Source of the DNA: Thalassotalea sp. ND16A
GTDB lineage: Bacteria; Pseudomonadota; Gammaproteobacteria; Enterobacterales; Alteromonadaceae
Length of the DNA stretch: 64,000 nucleotides
Direction of reading: 5' to 3'
Assembly (NCBI RefSeq): GCF_000764205.1
Contig: NZ_JQDZ01000009.1
Location: 62,001 to 126,000, forward strand
The notes under the pieces are model-generated. The model worked only from the letters and a program-made list of their open reading frames with translations, ran no database searches and had not been told where the DNA came from. Below, piece by piece: positions 28,178-37,745 of the stretch; the first letter of the stretch is position 1; the number at the start of each line of letters is the position of its first letter. Made by a program: the position numbers and the translations under genes.

Positions 28178-28613
28178 ACTCTTCCAGCCATTCGATGAAA
28201 GTATTGGATATTTTTTTAACCGTGCGAGAATCATGGTCAAAAAACCATACCGGTATATCCGTATGCTCACTTGTGCAATCGCTAAGTTTGAAACAAAACA
28301 TGTTTCCCTTACAGTCAGATGCAAACAAAACATGACCCTTTGGCATGCCACTCATTTCGTATAACTTTGATAGTGAAAATACATCTTCAAGATTTAAAAA
28401 GTCTTGAACTTCAGAAATATCGACCCCTAAATCACAGATTTTAGTTAACACATTAGGCGTGTGGACTAAGCCGTATTTGGATATTAAATATTTATATGAG
28501 CCCGGTAAGGATGCATTTAACCTTGATTCAAGCTCTGCAATATCATGGTTATCTATTGCTACCATCGAATGTTTGCTGCCCCAATTTTTTACAAAGAGAT
28601 CAATGCTATTCAT
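28164..28613 (-). CDS. SMI1/KNR4 (SUKH) domain protein, immunity-like
   Basis: A 149-residue protein of the SUKH fold: an N-terminal IAELESRLNASLPGSYKYLISKYG segment (about 25-48), the characteristic region after it, and an aromatic-rich MFCFKLSD ... VWFFDHDSR core. Bacterial SUKH proteins are usually immunity factors to polymorphic toxins. The ATG at 28613 has GGAG nine bases upstream; the ATG at 28628 overlaps that site, so I prefer 28613. No toxin, Rhs, VgrG or T6SS gene is nearby, so if this is an immunity gene it is an orphan. It ends 48 bp from the convergent FKBP gene. Confidence 0.82.
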   Translation of the reverse strand: MNSIDLFVKNWGSKHSMVAIDNHDIAELESRLNASLPGSYKYLISKYGLVHTPNVLTKICDLGVDISEVQDFLNLEDVFSLSKLYEMSGMPKGHVLFASDCKGNMFCFKLSDCTSEHTDIPVWFFDHDSRTVKKISNTFIEWLEEFNEL

Positions 28614-28634
28614 TGATAAATACTCCAATACAGC

Positions 28635-29177
28635 TTATGGCTGTTTTCGAATTTGATTGGCACATTCTGCTAATACAATAGCGCCAGCAGTTGAAACATT
28701 GAGAGAGTTACCCATGCCAAACATAGGAATGTGTATGTGTTGATGACTTAATTGCAATGCGGCTTCACTCACGCCTTTTCGTTCATTGCCTAAAACCAAT
28801 ACGCAGCGCGATGGGTAAGCAACATCACTATAGTCAACGGACTGATGGCATAGCTCAACACTGTAAACAGTATACCCCTTATCCAATAATGTGTGTAAGC
28901 TGGAAGTGGTGCTATCACTATATTCAATACAAACCCATTTCGCTTCATTTCTAGAGGCTTTTTTAAACTTCTTATCTGAGATGGTTAGCTCGCCACAAAT
29001 AATGATTTTTTCGATCGCAAAGGCATCGGCCAAGCGGATCAACGCACCAATATTGTAGCTATTGGTTACATTATCTAATACCAGTATCAAAGGGGATTTT
29101 GGCTTATTTAAGTATTCATCTCGTGTTGGCTTGTTTTTTCTGATGTCTTCTTTGCTAAGTTGTATTTTTGAATCCAT
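28635..29177 (-). CDS. SpoU/TrmH-family RNA 2'-O-methyltransferase
   Basis: A 180-residue SPOUT methyltransferase. The three family motifs are present: motif 1 DNVTNSYNIGALIRLADAF (about 35-53, with the catalytic Arg), motif 2 CVLVLGNERKGVS (about 123-135), and motif 3 IHIPMFGMGNSLNVSTAGAIVL (about 146-167), which forms the SAM-binding knot. It is the short form without an N-terminal substrate-binding domain. It probably methylates a ribose in tRNA or rRNA; the target position cannot be read from sequence. It is 21 bp upstream of the SUKH-like gene on the same strand. Confidence 0.88.
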   Translation of the reverse strand: MDSKIQLSKEDIRKNKPTRDEYLNKPKSPLILVLDNVTNSYNIGALIRLADAFAIEKIIICGELTISDKKFKKASRNEAKWVCIEYSDSTTSSLHTLLDKGYTVYSVELCHQSVDYSDVAYPSRCVLVLGNERKGVSEAALQLSHQHIHIPMFGMGNSLNVSTAGAIVLAECANQIRKQP

Positions 29178-29408
29178 GGTTTCTACTCTTGTTACGTACT
29201 ACTATCGTTACCGATTAATCTGGTCGCTCGGGATCTAATTTCTGGATTTTTTTAGCCCTATTTTCTGCGCATATAGCAGGTTGCAGATCAGCCGAGGATT
29301 GTGCGGCTTTATCTGGCGAAGATCAAATGAAATTTTGCATGAATAATGTCTCGTCAATAAATAGGCCCTAATCGTGTAAACCTGTTTCAGCACGGGACAT
29401 CTTAACGC

Positions 29409-29439
29409 AAAAAGCCCCGACTCTTAGTCGGGGCTTTTT
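29409..29439 (-). terminator. Terminator of the nag operon
   Basis: A perfect 14-bp stem AAAAAGCCCCGACT / AGTCGGGGCTTTTT with a 3-base loop, 27 bp after the nagP stop. T runs occur on both sides, so it could also act for anything entering from the left. Between 29178 and 29408 I see no gene. Confidence 0.92.
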
Positions 29440-29465
29440 GCTTTCTCGAAGGAGGTCAGGTTCTG

Positions 29466-30773
29466 TTATTTCCAACTGCGCATCTTGTGGCCTTTTAACG
29501 CATAAAACAAAATAAACAGGTAACAAGGAAACATCACCATATAACCACCTTGCTGACCTAAGTCGGTAGCAGAGCTGGTTAAGCCCCAAAACAGAGGTCC
29601 AAATGCACCACCCGAAATTCCCATAACCAGTAAGGCTGAACCAACGCTGGTAAGTTTGCCCATACCCGATAACGCCAATGGCCATACTGCTGGCCAAACG
29701 ATAGCGTTTGCCAAGCCTAATAAGGCAATCATCAATAAGGTATCTGGCAATGCGGTGCCGCCAAATGGCACTAATAGCGTGTTGGCAATGGCGTATGAGG
29801 TATTATCACCGGTAACAATTAATACCGTTAACACTAAGCCTAATACCGCCGAAATGGTTAACGCCGTCGGTTGAGAGATAAATCTTGGGATGGTTAAAAT
29901 CCCGATACTATAGCCCACAACCATACAAACCATGGTATAGGATGTCATCACGCCATAGCTCTCAACCCCAAGAGATAAGGCAAAGGTACCTATGGTATCA
30001 CCGGCGATTACTTCAACGGCCACATAGAAAAATAATGCGGCAACACCAAGGGCAAGATTTGGGTGTGATAATGCTTCTTTTAAATGGCCTTTGCCGCTTT
30101 CGCCGGTGTCGCCTTCACTGGCTAATTCCGGCAACGGTGATTTTTTAACAAGCACCGCTAATATACCGATGAAAATGGCCATGCCCAAATAAGGCAGTAC
30201 CAGGCCATTGGCCATTTCGTCTATCTGTATTTGACTAAGCTCAGTACCAACCCTGTCTTTAAAACTGTCTAAAATTAAGGCGGTAAACACGATTGGTGCA
30301 ACAACCCCGGCGCCCTTGTTTAAAATGCCCATCACACTGACACGCGCGGCAGCAGATTCTTCCGGACCAATTCTTACTACATAAGGGTTTACCGCGGTTT
30401 GCAGTAACGTTTGTCCTGCTCCCATCACTAACTGCGCCAATAGGAATAATACAAAAATTTGGCTTTTTGCTGCCGGGATGAATAACAACCCGGCTAACAT
30501 CATAACTGCCATCCCTAACGCCATGCCGTTTTTATAGCCAATTCGGCGAATAACCCATGCAGACGGTAATGCAGTGAAAGTAACGGCGATATAAAAAGAA
30601 AACAGGATCAGCGATGCCTGAAATGGCGAAAGTTGCAGGATTTGCTTTAAATAAGGCATCAAAGAGCCATTCAGCCAGGTGGCGAAGCCGAGGATAAAAA
30701 ATAACCCGGCAACAATCGCCATTGGGATAAAACTACTCTGTTTGGTATCTTGAGTTTCAATCGATATTGTCAT
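29466..30773 (-). CDS. nagP: Sugar MFS transporter, N-acetylglucosamine permease
   Basis: A 435-residue, twelve-helix major facilitator protein of the FucP family (FFILGFATWLNGSLMPYLKQ in helix 1; GAGQTLLQTAVNPYVVRIGPE near residue 118). FucP-type NagP replaces the PTS for GlcNAc uptake in Shewanella and other Alteromonadales; the nag operon context makes GlcNAc the likely substrate, imported with protons. It is the last gene of nagK-nagB-II-nagA-nagP and is followed by a strong terminator. There is a 107-bp gap to nagA but no separate operator in it. Confidence 0.92.
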   Translation of the reverse strand: MTISIETQDTKQSSFIPMAIVAGLFFILGFATWLNGSLMPYLKQILQLSPFQASLILFSFYIAVTFTALPSAWVIRRIGYKNGMALGMAVMMLAGLLFIPAAKSQIFVLFLLAQLVMGAGQTLLQTAVNPYVVRIGPEESAAARVSVMGILNKGAGVVAPIVFTALILDSFKDRVGTELSQIQIDEMANGLVLPYLGMAIFIGILAVLVKKSPLPELASEGDTGESGKGHLKEALSHPNLALGVAALFFYVAVEVIAGDTIGTFALSLGVESYGVMTSYTMVCMVVGYSIGILTIPRFISQPTALTISAVLGLVLTVLIVTGDNTSYAIANTLLVPFGGTALPDTLLMIALLGLANAIVWPAVWPLALSGMGKLTSVGSALLVMGISGGAFGPLFWGLTSSATDLGQQGGYMVMFPCYLFILFYALKGHKMRSWK

Positions 30774-30880
30774 TATTTATCCTTTTGTTTCAGCGTTTAA
30801 TTTTTGTTATGTTGTTATAAACTGGTTGTTGTAATTTTGTTTGTTGTTGGTCAAAACTGTTGCTAGCTGGTGGTCGATTC

Positions 30881-32011
30881 TCAGTAAACTTGTTGGCCCT
30901 GGATCCAGGTTTCGGCGACGCTCAAATCATCATTTAATATCACAAAGTCGGCGTTAAAACCAACTTGTAAGCGTCCAACTTGCTGTTCAGCATTGAGAAA
31001 TTCTGCCGGATACATTGCCGCCATGCGCAACGCTTCGGTTAACTCGACATCCAATTTCTCTACCGTATTTTTCACCGCAGTCGCCATATCTAAACAGGAG
31101 CCGGCAAGTTCACCGGTTAAGGCATTTAATCGGTCGCCGGTGCGCACTACTTTCGAGCCAAAGAACGGAAAACTGTCATCATCAGTCCCCACCGGTGGCA
31201 TCGCATCGGTCACTAAGATGATCTTGCCTGCAGATTTTGCCTTAATCGCCAGTTTACACGCATCATAGTGTACATGGTGGCCATCAACGATCAAACCGCA
31301 CCAGCTATTGTCATCGAATAATGCCGCCCCGACCATGCCAGGTTCCCGCGACTGAAATGCCGACATCGCATTAAATAAATGGGTAAAACCGGTGGCGCCG
31401 GCGGCTAACGCCTTTAGTACGGTTTGATAGTCGGCATTGGAATGCCCCAAACACACATGAACGCCGGCATCGACTAAGGTTTGAATATCACTGACGCTAA
31501 CGTTTTCAGGCGCAAGCGTAACTACCACCAGGCCTAAATCTTGACGAGTGAACACCGCCATTTCATCCGTACTAATACTGCGAATATATTCCGGGCTATG
31601 CACGCCTTTTTTCGGAATGGATAAATGTGGGCCTTCAAAATGCACACCTAAAACCCCGGCAGTATTCTGCTTAATCGCTGTGCTTATCGCATCGGCGGCT
31701 TGTTGCATTACCGCAACATCATCGGTGATCAATGTTGGTAGCAGTCCTGTGGTACCAAATTTGGCGTGTGCCTGGGCAATCGCGGCAATGGTTTGCAGCG
31801 TCGGCTCGGCGTTAAACAACGCGCCGCCACCACCATTAACTTGTACATCGATGTAACCCGGAGCAATTAAGCCCGGGCGAACTTCATTCAACTCAGCCGC
31901 ATCAATTGCACCAATGGCAACAATTTTGCCATTCTGAAAACTGATTTTGACGTTTTCTTTAATGGTTTGACCATCAAAGAATTTTTCGACTGCCAGCGAC
32001 TCGATCATCAT
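30881..32011 (-). CDS. nagA: N-acetylglucosamine-6-phosphate deacetylase
   Basis: A 376-residue amidohydrolase that converts GlcNAc-6-P to glucosamine-6-P and acetate. Metal and substrate motifs are HFEGPHLS (about 123-130), CLGHSNADY (about 186), THLFNAMSAF (about 208) and the catalytic Asp in LVTDAMPPVG (about 270). The final base overlaps the upstream gene's stop region (stop and start share 32011), so it is translationally coupled to nagB-II. Confidence 0.95.
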   Translation of the reverse strand: MMIESLAVEKFFDGQTIKENVKISFQNGKIVAIGAIDAAELNEVRPGLIAPGYIDVQVNGGGGALFNAEPTLQTIAAIAQAHAKFGTTGLLPTLITDDVAVMQQAADAISTAIKQNTAGVLGVHFEGPHLSIPKKGVHSPEYIRSISTDEMAVFTRQDLGLVVVTLAPENVSVSDIQTLVDAGVHVCLGHSNADYQTVLKALAAGATGFTHLFNAMSAFQSREPGMVGAALFDDNSWCGLIVDGHHVHYDACKLAIKAKSAGKIILVTDAMPPVGTDDDSFPFFGSKVVRTGDRLNALTGELAGSCLDMATAVKNTVEKLDVELTEALRMAAMYPAEFLNAEQQVGRLQVGFNADFVILNDDLSVAETWIQGQQVY

Positions 32012-33006
32012 TACAGTGTCCGTGTTACTTTCTTTAACCCTTGTGGTTCATCCGGGTTAAAGCCTTTCGCTAATGCCACTTTCTCGACATCCAAATAGAA
32101 ACGCTGCAACACTAATAACGGTGCGAGTCGTGGATGAACATCATTAACCACTTGCTCCAGGTGGATCATATCGGCACCGCGTGACGTCACTTCCTTTATT
32201 TGCTCTTTATGAGCCTGATCAGATTCATCATTGACATGGCAATCGACAATCGTGAGTTGCTGAGCAACCAGTGTTACCGGACCGTGCAGGAATTCAGCGC
32301 TAGAAAATGCTTCGGCGTGAATAGAACAGACTTCTTTAAGCTTTAAGGCAATCTCTTTTGACACAGCATACCCTAATCCTCGACCAAGGACTACCAGGTT
32401 ACGGGTATCACCCAAGCCTGCAATAGATAATTGCGTGGGGGCAGCAATGACCTTATCTAACGCGGCAGGCAAGGTATTTAGCGAGGCAATTAACTCGTCA
32501 TTTTTGCTCCAGTAGGCGGCAAGTTGTAACAAGGCCGATAAGGTGGCTAAATAGCTTTTGGTTGCCGCAACCGAGTTCTCAGGGCCGGCTTTTAACGGTA
32601 ATACGTCATCGGCAAGCTTTGCTAATGGTGAGGTTTCATCGTTCACCAGGGCAACAACATAAGCACCGGCATCTTTGGCCATCTGCGCTTGCGATAAAAT
32701 GTCAGGGCTACGGCCAGACTGGGAAATGACAATAACAAAGGCGTTATCAAGCTTTAAGGTTCTACCATAAACCGATGCCACCGATGGTGCTGCGGCAAAC
32801 GTCGGTATACCCAGCTCAATTTCCAATAAGTACTTGCCAAATACACCCGCATGATCCGATGAACCACGGCCGATTATCATCACCATTTTTGGATCGAAGT
32901 TAATTAACTTATTGCCAATTTTTTCTGCAACTTCTGCATTGTCTTTAATTTGCTCAGCAATCACTTGTGGTGATTGCTTTGCTTCTTTTTCCATCAATGT
33001 AGTCAT
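32011..33006 (-). CDS. nagB-II: Glucosamine-6-phosphate deaminase, SIS-type (NagB-II)
   Basis: A 331-residue protein made of two SIS domains (MIIGRGSSDHAG near 43 and VIVISQSGRSPD near 94 in the first; LGRGLGYAVSKEIALKLKEV near 206 and EFLHGPVTLV near 240 in the second). It resembles the isomerase half of GlmS without the glutaminase. In Shewanella this family was shown to be a non-orthologous glucosamine-6-P deaminase yielding fructose-6-P and ammonia. The classic NagB fold is absent from this locus, which supports the same role here. It is coupled to nagA. Confidence 0.9.
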   Translation of the reverse strand: MTTLMEKEAKQSPQVIAEQIKDNAEVAEKIGNKLINFDPKMVMIIGRGSSDHAGVFGKYLLEIELGIPTFAAAPSVASVYGRTLKLDNAFVIVISQSGRSPDILSQAQMAKDAGAYVVALVNDETSPLAKLADDVLPLKAGPENSVAATKSYLATLSALLQLAAYWSKNDELIASLNTLPAALDKVIAAPTQLSIAGLGDTRNLVVLGRGLGYAVSKEIALKLKEVCSIHAEAFSSAEFLHGPVTLVAQQLTIVDCHVNDESDQAHKEQIKEVTSRGADMIHLEQVVNDVHPRLAPLLVLQRFYLDVEKVALAKGFNPDEPQGLKKVTRTL

Positions 33007-33062
33007 AATATTACCTGAGTATTTAAATTTGCTTGTAAGAATGTAAGTGATTAAATGTTATT

Positions 33063-33944
33063 TTATGCTTGTTGTTGCATCGCGAATAACACCGCACCTA
33101 TTTCCGGTGGATTGGTTGGCACACTAATTTGCGCTGCCACCTCCGGCTTTAACCATTGCATTAATCGCGGCTTTAAACCGCCAATTAATGAGATCTTATT
33201 TGGCTGTTTAGCCATTAAGGTATTGAATACCGACTCAAAGTAGGCGCAGCCTTCTTTGATAATGTCTTGCGCTATTTGATCGCCGGCATCGGCGGCGTCA
33301 AAGATATGAATGGCTAACTTAGCATAAAAAGTAGCGCCGTTACCGGCAATGGTTTCAATTAAGGTATTGGAATCATCACAGTCCAGTGCCGAAAATATTT
33401 TTTCGGTTAGCGCGGTATTGCCAATGATACCGTCGTAACTTAACAATACTTTTTCTACCGCTTTAAAACCGAACCAGGCACCGCTGCAAATATCACCATG
33501 GGGAAAACCGTGGCCACCGACGATCAATGTCTGCTCTTTTACCGACACATAACCACAAGAGCCGGTGCCGGTGATCATAATCGCACCATCGTCACCACTG
33601 TGGGCACCAATACAGGCAATGTGTAAATCGGTGGCTAAATGCATGCTTTTAAACGGGTGTTGCCATTGGTTCATCAATTCAAAATATTTCGGCAGATTGA
33701 CACCGGCCAAACCTACGCCAGCGATGAGTTCGCTTTTTAAATTTGCATCTAAATTTGCATCCGCCAGGGCTAAGTCGGCGGCATGGCTAACAGAGGCTTG
33801 TGCTCTTGCTAAATTATGGAAAGGATTGGCGGCACCCGAGATGCCTTGTCCCAACACTTGCATTGATGCATTTAAGATCACGGCTTTGCATTTGCTGCCG
33901 CCTCCATCAATACCTAAAAATAGCTGTTGTTGATTACTTTCCAT
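33063..33944 (-). CDS. nagK: N-acetylglucosamine kinase, BadF/BcrA ATPase family
   Basis: A 293-residue ASKHA-fold kinase: phosphate-1 loop GIDGGGSKCKAVI (about 10-22), phosphate-2 MITGTGSCGYV (about 123-133), and the adenosine-region Gly-rich ISLIGGLKPRLMQWL (about 253-267). It phosphorylates cytoplasmic GlcNAc after MFS import, a step not needed where a PTS does the uptake. It is the first gene of the nag operon; the NagR palindrome at 34025-34042 lies about 80 bp before its start. Confidence 0.92.
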   Translation of the reverse strand: MESNQQQLFLGIDGGGSKCKAVILNASMQVLGQGISGAANPFHNLARAQASVSHAADLALADANLDANLKSELIAGVGLAGVNLPKYFELMNQWQHPFKSMHLATDLHIACIGAHSGDDGAIMITGTGSCGYVSVKEQTLIVGGHGFPHGDICSGAWFGFKAVEKVLLSYDGIIGNTALTEKIFSALDCDDSNTLIETIAGNGATFYAKLAIHIFDAADAGDQIAQDIIKEGCAYFESVFNTLMAKQPNKISLIGGLKPRLMQWLKPEVAAQISVPTNPPEIGAVLFAMQQQA

Positions 33945-34024
33945 CTATGCCTCTTTCCAAAAACGGTGAGTGATAGCCATTTGCTACACTCACGCCTTGA
34001 TTTATTAATAATGATATTAACACA

Positions 34025-34042
34025 AATGACAGCGCTGTCATT
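34025..34042. promoter_or_regulatory. Predicted NagR operator upstream of nagK
   Basis: A perfect 18-bp palindrome, AATGACAGCGCTGTCATT, 81 bp upstream of the nagK start. It matches the NagR-type operator described for Alteromonadales. Copies occur also at 44537 and 47612. Confidence 0.88.
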
Positions 34043-34107
34043 ATGTTTTTGCAATTATTTTAATGTATCTTTTTATCGATACCGCCTCAAGGGCTAAAAT
34101 CTCGAAG

Positions 34108-36765
34108 TTATTCGTTTAAAAACAGACTCCTACCAGCTCTTTGCCGATCGGTAGAGCGTGCTCTGATGGCAACTTTTCCAGTCACTTCTACCGAGTTAGT
34201 CCATGTTTTCCAGGTTTTTCCTTGTTCCATGTACTCTAAGTGCAGGTTGGGGTAAGCACTGTTGATGTGTAATTTTCCATCGATGATCTTGCCGCCTACC
34301 GTAGGTATGCGATAAAAAATATCGGCTTTATCGAGTTTTGCCAATTCTTTATTACTCATAGTATTGGCAAAATCTGCCCACTGTTGATCCCTTAACTCAC
34401 GCTTGTCATTAGTAAAGCTAGCACTGCTTTGATCGTACTTTTGACCGGCATAATTGTATGGCACCGCCCATTGGGGTTTATGCCAGGCGCGTTCAGCTAA
34501 GGCAAATAAGCGCGGGAAAATTTTATACTCGGCCAAGTCATCATTGCGGGTATTTTCACTCCACAGTTGTCCCTGTACACCAATAAACGTTTTGCCGGCA
34601 GTTAATGTTGAACGTTCCAGTTCTCCATGTTCATTCACTGCCTCGGTATCGTCGGTGGCATAGGGTTTATCTTCTCTGTCTAGCCAGAACTCAGCATGCG
34701 CCGGCAAATTATCCGGCATAAACTGGAATAGTTTTTCGGTATTTGAATGGCGTGCAGCCCAATAGTAACCATGCTCTTTCGGATCTGCCTCATAAGGGAA
34801 ATCAAAATAGGTAACATCCGGGTTCGACACCACTATCTGCCAGTTTTGATTCGCCAGTTTATGGGCCTCTTTATGGCCTTGCCACTGAATTAAGCTCCAG
34901 GCATTGGCCTGCACGGTTGCAGGCATATTGTTCGGGTTGGTGTGCATCATGCCATCATTCCAGCCAGCGGTTTCGATGTCACGATCGGATAATATTTTAG
35001 CCACTCGTTCGACAAAGTAACTGCCCAGCTGTTCGGCTTTACTTATGCCAAGCTTATTATTGGCGATAAACGCTTTACAAATTGGTGACTCTACCCAGGC
35101 TCCGGCAGTTTCATCGGCTCCGATATGGTAGCGAGTCAATGGCTGACCCGCGTTGGCGTGCATCGCTTTTACTTCGTCCATCACTTTGCCGATAAAATCA
35201 TAAGACGATTCCATGCAAGCATTAATGGTATTGTCGTTATAGTACTGCACCGATGAGTACACGGTTTTATCATTCTCATCGTGCAGTAAATACTGTTTGG
35301 CGCCCTGCTCATCCCCTGCCGCCATCAATTTTTTATATCTGGCCTTCATTGCCACAATGGAAGAACGAGAGTGTCCGGGCATATCAAGCGATGGGATCAC
35401 CTGAATATGACGAGCGCTGGCATATTGCAGTATTTCTTTATAATCGGCTTTCGAATAAAAACCATTAACCGAGCTTGAGGCATTAACGCCAGCGCCAAGT
35501 TGTGGTAACAGACAGGTTTGTTCAGTTAAATCAAAACAGCGTTTACTACTGATATCCGTTAGCTCAGGCAAACCATCAATTTCAAGACGCCAGCCTTCAT
35601 CATCGCCTAAATGCAAGTGCAGTTTATTGAGTTTGTACGCTGCCATTTGCTCAATTAAGTCCAGGATAAACTGCTTAGAATGAAAATTTCGAGCCACGTC
35701 TACCATCATGCCGCGAAATGGATAATGCGGTTCATCATCGATGCTGAGTTGCGCAATGGATAAGTCATCAAGAGACACTAATGCGGCAATCGACTGCAAA
35801 CCATAAAATAAACCAGCTTCGTTATTTGCGCTGATATTGATCCCTTGTTCATTACTGATTAACTGGTAACTACCTAGGTTTCCGCTAAGCTGCACATCCA
35901 CACTCAAACGAACATCAACGCCTTGCTCAGTTTCACTAATGCCAATAAATTTGAGTCGGTCAATTGCGCCTTGTAAACTGGCTTTTGCCACGTTATCAAA
36001 GCTAAATCGAACTCCACTATGCAAATCAATTCGCGCTTGTTGATTATTTACTTCTAGCGATTTTGCCGATGGGATCAACGCATTACTCAAACTTTGTTCA
36101 GCTTGTTTCAACGTTAGGTTACGGTCAAACAAAACTTCTGCCGTAGCCCATTGGGTTTGATCTGTCGCACTGCGTTTAAAATGCTTTTCGACACTGCTGT
36201 AATCTTCGACAAAAGCGCTAATTTCCAGGCCGGTTTCGCTATCCATTTGCGCTTCGGTGCTCTTTATGACGACAGCATTAAAGCCATTTACCGCGAAAAT
36301 GTAATTCGGTAGGGCATCGGTTTCAGACAAAGACCAAAAATCCACCCGATAAGGCAGAGTGTAATCTTGTCCTGATTTAAAGCCGGGGAATTTATCGGTT
36401 GGTGTTATTTTATGCAAATCGCCATTGATATGCTCAATGCTAAAATAGTCAGAATCGACACTTTGTACCGGATTAATTTGCGAATAGTAAATGGCCCAGT
36501 CTTTAGCGCTAAAATCATGCTGTGCAGTGAACTGTAAATTTACCAAAAAACAATTGCCGTCAGCACGCTCTTTATCACACTGTTCATCGGCAATATTGGT
36601 TGCCAGTTGATACTTTAGCGCCAGGGTATTGGCAAAGTCATCGATTGCCGACTGGCTTAAAACGGTAGAGGGAGCTACGACAGGGCTATCAGGTTGAACG
36701 GTATTGTCATCACATGCCGATAACAAAAGTGAGCAAGATAAAGCAAAAGCTAACGTTTTTTTCAT
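34108..36765 (-). CDS. Beta-N-acetylhexosaminidase (chitobiase), GH20 lipoprotein
   Basis: An 885-residue secreted lipoprotein (signal ALSCSLLLSACDDN, lipobox Cys near residue 18). Domain order is that of chitobiases. An N-terminal carbohydrate-binding CHB_HEX-like domain (about 45-190) comes first, then a GH20b domain (about 200-340) and the GH20 barrel (about 345-780). A C-terminal Ig-like domain (about 815-880) ends it. The catalytic pair is Asp551-Glu552 in YHIGADETAGAW; the Asp assists the substrate N-acetyl group. It releases GlcNAc from chitobiose and chitin oligomers in the periplasm or on the outer membrane. It lies directly downstream of a sapC gene but behind a terminator at 36869. 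Confidence 0.94.
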   Translation of the reverse strand: MKKTLAFALSCSLLLSACDDNTVQPDSPVVAPSTVLSQSAIDDFANTLALKYQLATNIADEQCDKERADGNCFLVNLQFTAQHDFSAKDWAIYYSQINPVQSVDSDYFSIEHINGDLHKITPTDKFPGFKSGQDYTLPYRVDFWSLSETDALPNYIFAVNGFNAVVIKSTEAQMDSETGLEISAFVEDYSSVEKHFKRSATDQTQWATAEVLFDRNLTLKQAEQSLSNALIPSAKSLEVNNQQARIDLHSGVRFSFDNVAKASLQGAIDRLKFIGISETEQGVDVRLSVDVQLSGNLGSYQLISNEQGINISANNEAGLFYGLQSIAALVSLDDLSIAQLSIDDEPHYPFRGMMVDVARNFHSKQFILDLIEQMAAYKLNKLHLHLGDDEGWRLEIDGLPELTDISSKRCFDLTEQTCLLPQLGAGVNASSSVNGFYSKADYKEILQYASARHIQVIPSLDMPGHSRSSIVAMKARYKKLMAAGDEQGAKQYLLHDENDKTVYSSVQYYNDNTINACMESSYDFIGKVMDEVKAMHANAGQPLTRYHIGADETAGAWVESPICKAFIANNKLGISKAEQLGSYFVERVAKILSDRDIETAGWNDGMMHTNPNNMPATVQANAWSLIQWQGHKEAHKLANQNWQIVVSNPDVTYFDFPYEADPKEHGYYWAARHSNTEKLFQFMPDNLPAHAEFWLDREDKPYATDDTEAVNEHGELERSTLTAGKTFIGVQGQLWSENTRNDDLAEYKIFPRLFALAERAWHKPQWAVPYNYAGQKYDQSSASFTNDKRELRDQQWADFANTMSNKELAKLDKADIFYRIPTVGGKIIDGKLHINSAYPNLHLEYMEQGKTWKTWTNSVEVTGKVAIRARSTDRQRAGRSLFLNE

Positions 36766-36868
36766 TCTTAAACTTCCATAACTACAATTGTTTTAAAAAT
36801 TACTCCCGATAGAAAAATTATTCGCCAGGAAGTAATGGTGTTGTTAATAAAACGAAGTAGCCTTGCTG

Positions 36869-36893
36869 AAAAAGCCCAGCGAACTGGGCTTTT
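36869..36893 (-). terminator. Terminator between sapC (first copy) and the GH20 gene
   Basis: A 10-bp stem AAAAGCCCAG / CTGGGCTTTT with a CGAA loop, 33 bp after the sapC stop on the minus strand. It would limit read-through from the sapC/halogenase unit into the hexosaminidase. Confidence 0.82.
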
Positions 36894-36925
36894 AACGATT
36901 AAGCATTCAGCAAGTAGGATGAAGC

Positions 36926-37639
36926 TTAAGCAGAAAGGGCCACTTTCTTTTTCACTAAACGATTAATTTGGTGAATTGAATTTAAATGGGCATAAATTGG
37001 TGCTAAAAAGCCACGTTTACGCAAATCTAAATAATCTTCATCAGATAATTCGTTTAGTTTTTGCTCATTAACGAGGTATAAACCGTTAATTTGTATTTTT
37101 TCTCCATTGGCGGTGATGTCTAAGTTTTGTTGCATTAACAAACCTTTTTCAGCCAACGTTTGGGTAAAGCCTTTGGTAATATGGGAATGTTCAAAGTATT
37201 TACCCAAAGCGTCTTTACGACGAGTTAGGTATTCACTCTCATCACCATTGTCTTCAAATAAAGCATTACCTTCTTCTTCATTAACAATGGCATTGTCGGT
37301 AGCAATCACTACCATCAAATTTTCGGCATCTTTATTTTCAGGTATTAATGCAAACGGAAACTGAGTTACCGATGCAGGTGCATAGGTGCCTTCCCACTTT
37401 TCAGTTGCTGTATATAAGTTTTCACCCGGCTTAATGCCAAAAAGTGCAACCGGTTGAAACTTGTCTGTGTCACCCGTTTTAACAAAAACTACCGGAAACT
37501 CAGCTGCTGCTCGAGAAAATTCATGAACAACTAGCGGAGCTAAATGCTGTGCAGCGGCATGAGGAAAATTAGACTGCGTTTTAATTTTAGTTTTTGCGTG
37601 CGCAGTTTTATTTAATGCTTGAATGTTTTGTTGGCTCAT
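36926..37639 (-). CDS. SapC family protein (copy 1)
   Basis: A 237-residue protein of the SapC family (PF07277). The block LAPLVVHEFSRAAAEFPVVFVKTGDTDKFQPVALFGIKPGENLY (about 32-75) and the EGTYAPASVTQFPFAL region define it. Despite the name (from a Campylobacter surface-array locus), the family has no proven function. In Caulobacter, Xanthomonas and Alteromonadales it is found beside TonB-dependent receptors and halogenase-like genes in carbohydrate loci. There is no signal peptide or membrane segment, so it is cytoplasmic. It is 106 bp downstream of halogenase copy 1 and ends at a terminator. Confidence 0.88.
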   Translation of the reverse strand: MSQQNIQALNKTAHAKTKIKTQSNFPHAAAQHLAPLVVHEFSRAAAEFPVVFVKTGDTDKFQPVALFGIKPGENLYTATEKWEGTYAPASVTQFPFALIPENKDAENLMVVIATDNAIVNEEEGNALFEDNGDESEYLTRRKDALGKYFEHSHITKGFTQTLAEKGLLMQQNLDITANGEKIQINGLYLVNEQKLNELSDEDYLDLRKRGFLAPIYAHLNSIHQINRLVKKKVALSA

Positions 37640-37745
37640 TTTAATACTCCCAAAATGTCGGCCTAAATTTAGTAGACAGTTAGACTAAACCGTACTAACA
37701 CCCCATTACAAGCGATTTTTATATAATTTTCTTTAATGCAAACCG

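Noticed and set aside
29219-29371. Open frame reading FLALFSAHIAGC followed by a Cys-rich stretch ending at 29371
   Set aside because: It looks like a signal sequence plus a small secreted protein, but there is no ATG, GTG or TTG with a ribosome-binding site in the frame before the hydrophobic part. I treat it as chance or a relic.
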